DNA of 64,000 nucleotides from Gimesia algae (lineage in GTDB: Bacteria > Planctomycetota > Planctomycetia > Planctomycetales > Planctomycetaceae), in contig NZ_CP036343.1 of NCBI RefSeq assembly GCF_007746795.1, positions 5,369,357-5,433,356 on the forward strand, given 5' to 3'. How positions within the stretch are numbered: position 1 is the stretch's first letter; each line of letters starts with the position of its first letter. Positions 61,571 to 64,000 of the stretch are shown piece by piece. The notes below the pieces were generated by a model. The model ran no database searches. It saw only the letters and a list, made by a program, of their open reading frames with translations, and was not told where the DNA came from. The position numbers and the translations under genes were made by a program.

Positions 61571-64000
61571 ATGGCAAAGTTTGACCCCTATTACAAATGG
61601 CTGGGCATTCCTCCCAAAGATCAACCACCAAATCATTATCGATTGCTCGGTATCGATTTATTCGAAGAAGATCCCGATGTCATTGAAGCGGCCGCCGATC
61701 GTTGTATGGCATTTGTGCAGCAGTGCGCATTGGGCGAGCATCTAAAGGCATCTCAACAGATCCTCAACGAACTCTCAGCTGCAAGAGTCTGTCTTCTGGT
61801 ATCCGAACGAAAAGAAAAATACGACACGGAATTACGTGCCAAAATAAAAACTTCTGAACCAGAGTCTGCTTTCACGGATTCATGGTCGGAAGAACTTGAT
61901 GATGATAAAATCTACGATCAAGTAATCCGCAATCAGGATTCTTCAAATCTAACACCACGCCGTATACGCAGCAGGCGAAAAAAAATAACCAGACCGAAAG
62001 CCAGACCGTTTCATACCGATCCTCGTTTCTTTTGGGGTAGTGCAGGAGTGATTGTTCTATTGCTCCTCGCCGTCACAGTTAGTTCATTACTTCCTGGGCA
62101 AAAGGCAACCTCTGAACCATTAAATCAGGTTGCTTCCTCAGATCAATCAGAATTAAATGAATCTGTACCAGAAGAACCTGCTGAGTTGCCTACACCCTCA
62201 ACAGGAAATGAGGCGCCCGTTACGTTGCCCCAATCTCCGGAGCCAGAAGACCAACCAGAGCCAGTTCAGGAACAAAAAACTGAACTCGAACCAAAAATTG
62301 CTTTACAAATTGTTCCCACATCAAACCCGAAGATGAAACCCAAGAGTGCAGTTCCTGAATCCCCACAACTGCTGATCGCCCCCTTTAATAAGCTTGAGGT
62401 GAAAAATATAAGGCAAGAATGGTCTGATTATCTCAAGCACGACAGTACTGTTACAAACAGCATTGGAATGAATCTCATCCTGATTCCCCCGGGAGAGTTT
62501 ACAATGGGGAGTTCATATTCCCCTCAGGAACTACAGAAAATACTTCTATTGGGTCCAACATTTCCCGTTTCAGTGTTAGAAGATGAGTTCCCCCCACATC
62601 AGGTACAGATCACCAAGCCATTTTATATGGGATCATACGAAGTCACGCGTGAAGAATTCAACACGCTGATCAAAGACAGTATGAATCAGGGTATGATAAA
62701 GGGACTGGAGAGAGTCAATGTAAACAGGTTTCCAGCCTGGCGAATTTCCTGGTTCGATTGTGTTATGTTTTGTAATCAACTCAGTGAAAGGGAAAAACTC
62801 CCTCCGTATTACAGTCTGAAAAATACAAAGCGCCGCTCTTTCCGTATTTCTACTGGAACAAATTCAGAGAAAACGATCAGCACCATTATTGAAGCAAATG
62901 TTTCAATTAACGGCGGATTGGGGTACCGATTGCCCAGCGAAGCTGAATGGGAATATGCCTGTCGAGCTGGCACGACTTCACTCTTCCATTTTGGCTCTAA
63001 AGTTGACACAAGTAAAAGTAACCTGACCGGGATTAGACGCCCGGCACTTGGTAAGGGAATGGATTCAAGACTTGAGACGAGATTCGAGACGAGAGTGGGT
63101 TCTTATCGACCCAATAATTTTGATCTCTATGATATGCATGGAAATGTTGGAGAATGGTGCGAAGACTGGTATGAAAAAGATTTCTATCAACAATTCGACA
63201 GTCAAAAAGCAATCGATCCCTTGGGAAAGTTAGATCAGTCAGGCACACGCGTTTTTCGAGGGGCAACCTGGGTGATTCATCATTCCGCTTTTCGAAATTC
63301 TCATGGCCCCGACTCTCATGCTAATCCAATTGGCTTCCGAGTCGTACGAACTCTCGCGGCCCCAAATGACTCCCCTGGAACTCCCCAACCGCCAGATAAA
63401 ACCGCCACACATGACCTGAAGTTCTCGGTACTTTCGGAGTCCACTAAACAACCACTGAAACAAGTCATGATTCAATTATTACTTAATAATAAGGACAACC
63501 AATCTTTACTGGGAAGTACAACTACTGACGCACAGGGACTGGGACAGATTTCAATAGCTCTTCCCACCAATGCAAAGCTGGAAAACTGCCTGGTCAAACT
63601 AACCAGTAGCGGAATTAAATGGGAAAGAAAATTAGCTGATTTTCCTGAAGAATCACCACACGCTTTCACTATACCACTCCAGGATAATGCAGAGTATCTG
63701 AACCCTGAGTGGATTGAACAACGCCTCACCTCAGTCGGCGTGGATCAAATCATTAATGAATACAGCAATAGTAACAGTCTCGATGTACAAACAGTTAAAA
63801 AAGCCCTGCAGCTCTCACGACATGTTTTACTCGATAATCCACAAGCGGTACGTGAGCAGTTACAGGCCCGGCTGATAAGCCAGAAAGAGCCGGCTTTCAC
63901 TTTATTTCAAACGCTACCTGATCAGCAGATTCAAATTCGTTCCAGTTGGCCTTCTTTTAATCAGCCAGGCGGACCACTGATACGAACGCTTGCCGGGCAT
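61571..64000 (+). CDS. Membrane protein with J-like, TM, SUMF1-fold and (incoming) WD40 domains, 3' truncated
   Basis: The frame is open from ATG 61571 to the window end (810 codons). The J-like domain (1-90, NHYRLLGIDLFEEDPDVIEA, no HPD) is almost identical to that of the gene at 54031. One membrane helix follows (154-174), then a Pro/Glu-rich linker, LLIAPFNKLEVK and a SUMF1 domain ([60 protein letters not shown]). The cysteine pair of true formylglycine-generating enzymes is missing before GFR. Then come the beta-sandwich, the LQLSRHVLLDNPQAVREQL helix and finally RTLAGH, where a WD40 propeller should start. The J-like and helix-WD40 parts duplicate the divergent gene, with a SUMF1 domain inserted. 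Confidence 0.9.
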   Translation, partial: MAKFDPYYKWLGIPPKDQPPNHYRLLGIDLFEEDPDVIEAAADRCMAFVQQCALGEHLKASQQILNELSAARVCLLVSERKEKYDTELRAKIKTSEPESAFTDSWSEELDDDKIYDQVIRNQDSSNLTPRRIRSRRKKITRPKARPFHTDPRFFWGSAGVIVLLLLAVTVSSLLPGQKATSEPLNQVASSDQSELNESVPEEPAELPTPSTGNEAPVTLPQSPEPEDQPEPVQEQKTELEPKIALQIVPTSNPKMKPKSAVPESPQLLIAPFNKLEVKNIRQEWSDYLKHDSTVTNSIGMNLILIPPGEFTMGSSYSPQELQKILLLGPTFPVSVLEDEFPPHQVQITKPFYMGSYEVTREEFNTLIKDSMNQGMIKGLERVNVNRFPAWRISWFDCVMFCNQLSEREKLPPYYSLKNTKRRSFRISTGTNSEKTISTIIEANVSINGGLGYRLPSEAEWEYACRAGTTSLFHFGSKVDTSKSNLTGIRRPALGKGMDSRLETRFETRVGSYRPNNFDLYDMHGNVGEWCEDWYEKDFYQQFDSQKAIDPLGKLDQSGTRVFRGATWVIHHSAFRNSHGPDSHANPIGFRVVRTLAAPNDSPGTPQPPDKTATHDLKFSVLSESTKQPLKQVMIQLLLNNKDNQSLLGSTTTDAQGLGQISIALPTNAKLENCLVKLTSSGIKWERKLADFPEESPHAFTIPLQDNAEYLNPEWIEQRLTSVGVDQIINEYSNSNSLDVQTVKKALQLSRHVLLDNPQAVREQLQARLISQKEPAFTLFQTLPDQQIQIRSSWPSFNQPGGPLIRTLAGH

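Overview
The window looks like a chromosomal segment of a planctomycete, probably of the Gimesia/Rubinisphaera type. The evidence is the set of families that are expanded in that phylum: paired DUF1501 and DUF1549/DUF1553 (PSD1) genes, tandem DUF1559 proteins with pilin-like N-termini, small transthyretin-like lipoproteins, Tat-signal Gfo/Idh/MocA oxidoreductases, sulfatase-modifying-fold proteins, and J-like/WD40 membrane proteins. The species name is inference. Genes are spaced by moderate to long intergenic regions and several decayed gene remnants are visible. || Layout. 1-12.2 kb: a truncated two-gene membrane operon, an MFS transporter, a Kv-type potassium channel with a C-terminal zinc ribbon, a DUF1552 C-terminal remnant, a secreted beta-propeller protein, a GNAT acetyltransferase, a Tat oxidoreductase, a SUMF1-fold protein, an ApbE plus class IV aminotransferase pair and a zinc metallopeptidase. 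12.2-16.1 kb: a gene-poor stretch, then a di-heme peroxidase, DsrE-like and bacterioferritin set. 16-26 kb: a truncated exported protein, a membrane protein, a 1232-residue TPR protein and a protein with three tandem trypsin-like domains. 26.1-31.3 kb: an NsrR-type regulator with a visible promoter and operator, followed by a PAS protein, two c-heme DUF3365 proteins and a SLAC1/TehA-type channel. 31.3-45.1 kb: DUF1501/PSD1 genes, three DUF1559 genes with transthyretin-like lipoproteins, a secreted FAD oxidoreductase and a second DUF1501 gene. 45.3-51.7 kb: two GT-C-like membrane proteins around a secreted PHP protein, a BON protein and a small charged protein. 51.8-54 kb: tRNA-Ser(GGA), a truncated tRNA-type integrase, a transposase broken by two in-frame stops and another gene remnant. 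54-64 kb: a divergent cluster of J-like/WD40 and J-like/SUMF1/WD40 membrane proteins with an FHA/degenerate-trypsin membrane protein, a periplasmic protein and a lidless Hsp70. || How the genes may work together. The 54-64 kb cluster is the best candidate for an undescribed system: an Hsp70 is encoded beside two membrane-anchored proteins whose J-like domain lacks the HPD motif, plus a phosphopeptide-reading FHA protein with a dead protease fold. The 26-31 kb cluster looks like a nitric-oxide-responsive heme/anion module. A further curiosity is a dispersed repeat of about 80 bp with five copies (12.4, 12.9, 17.3, 30.6 and 37.3 kb). The copies stay open in one reading frame without gaps, and their differences are often conservative at the protein level.
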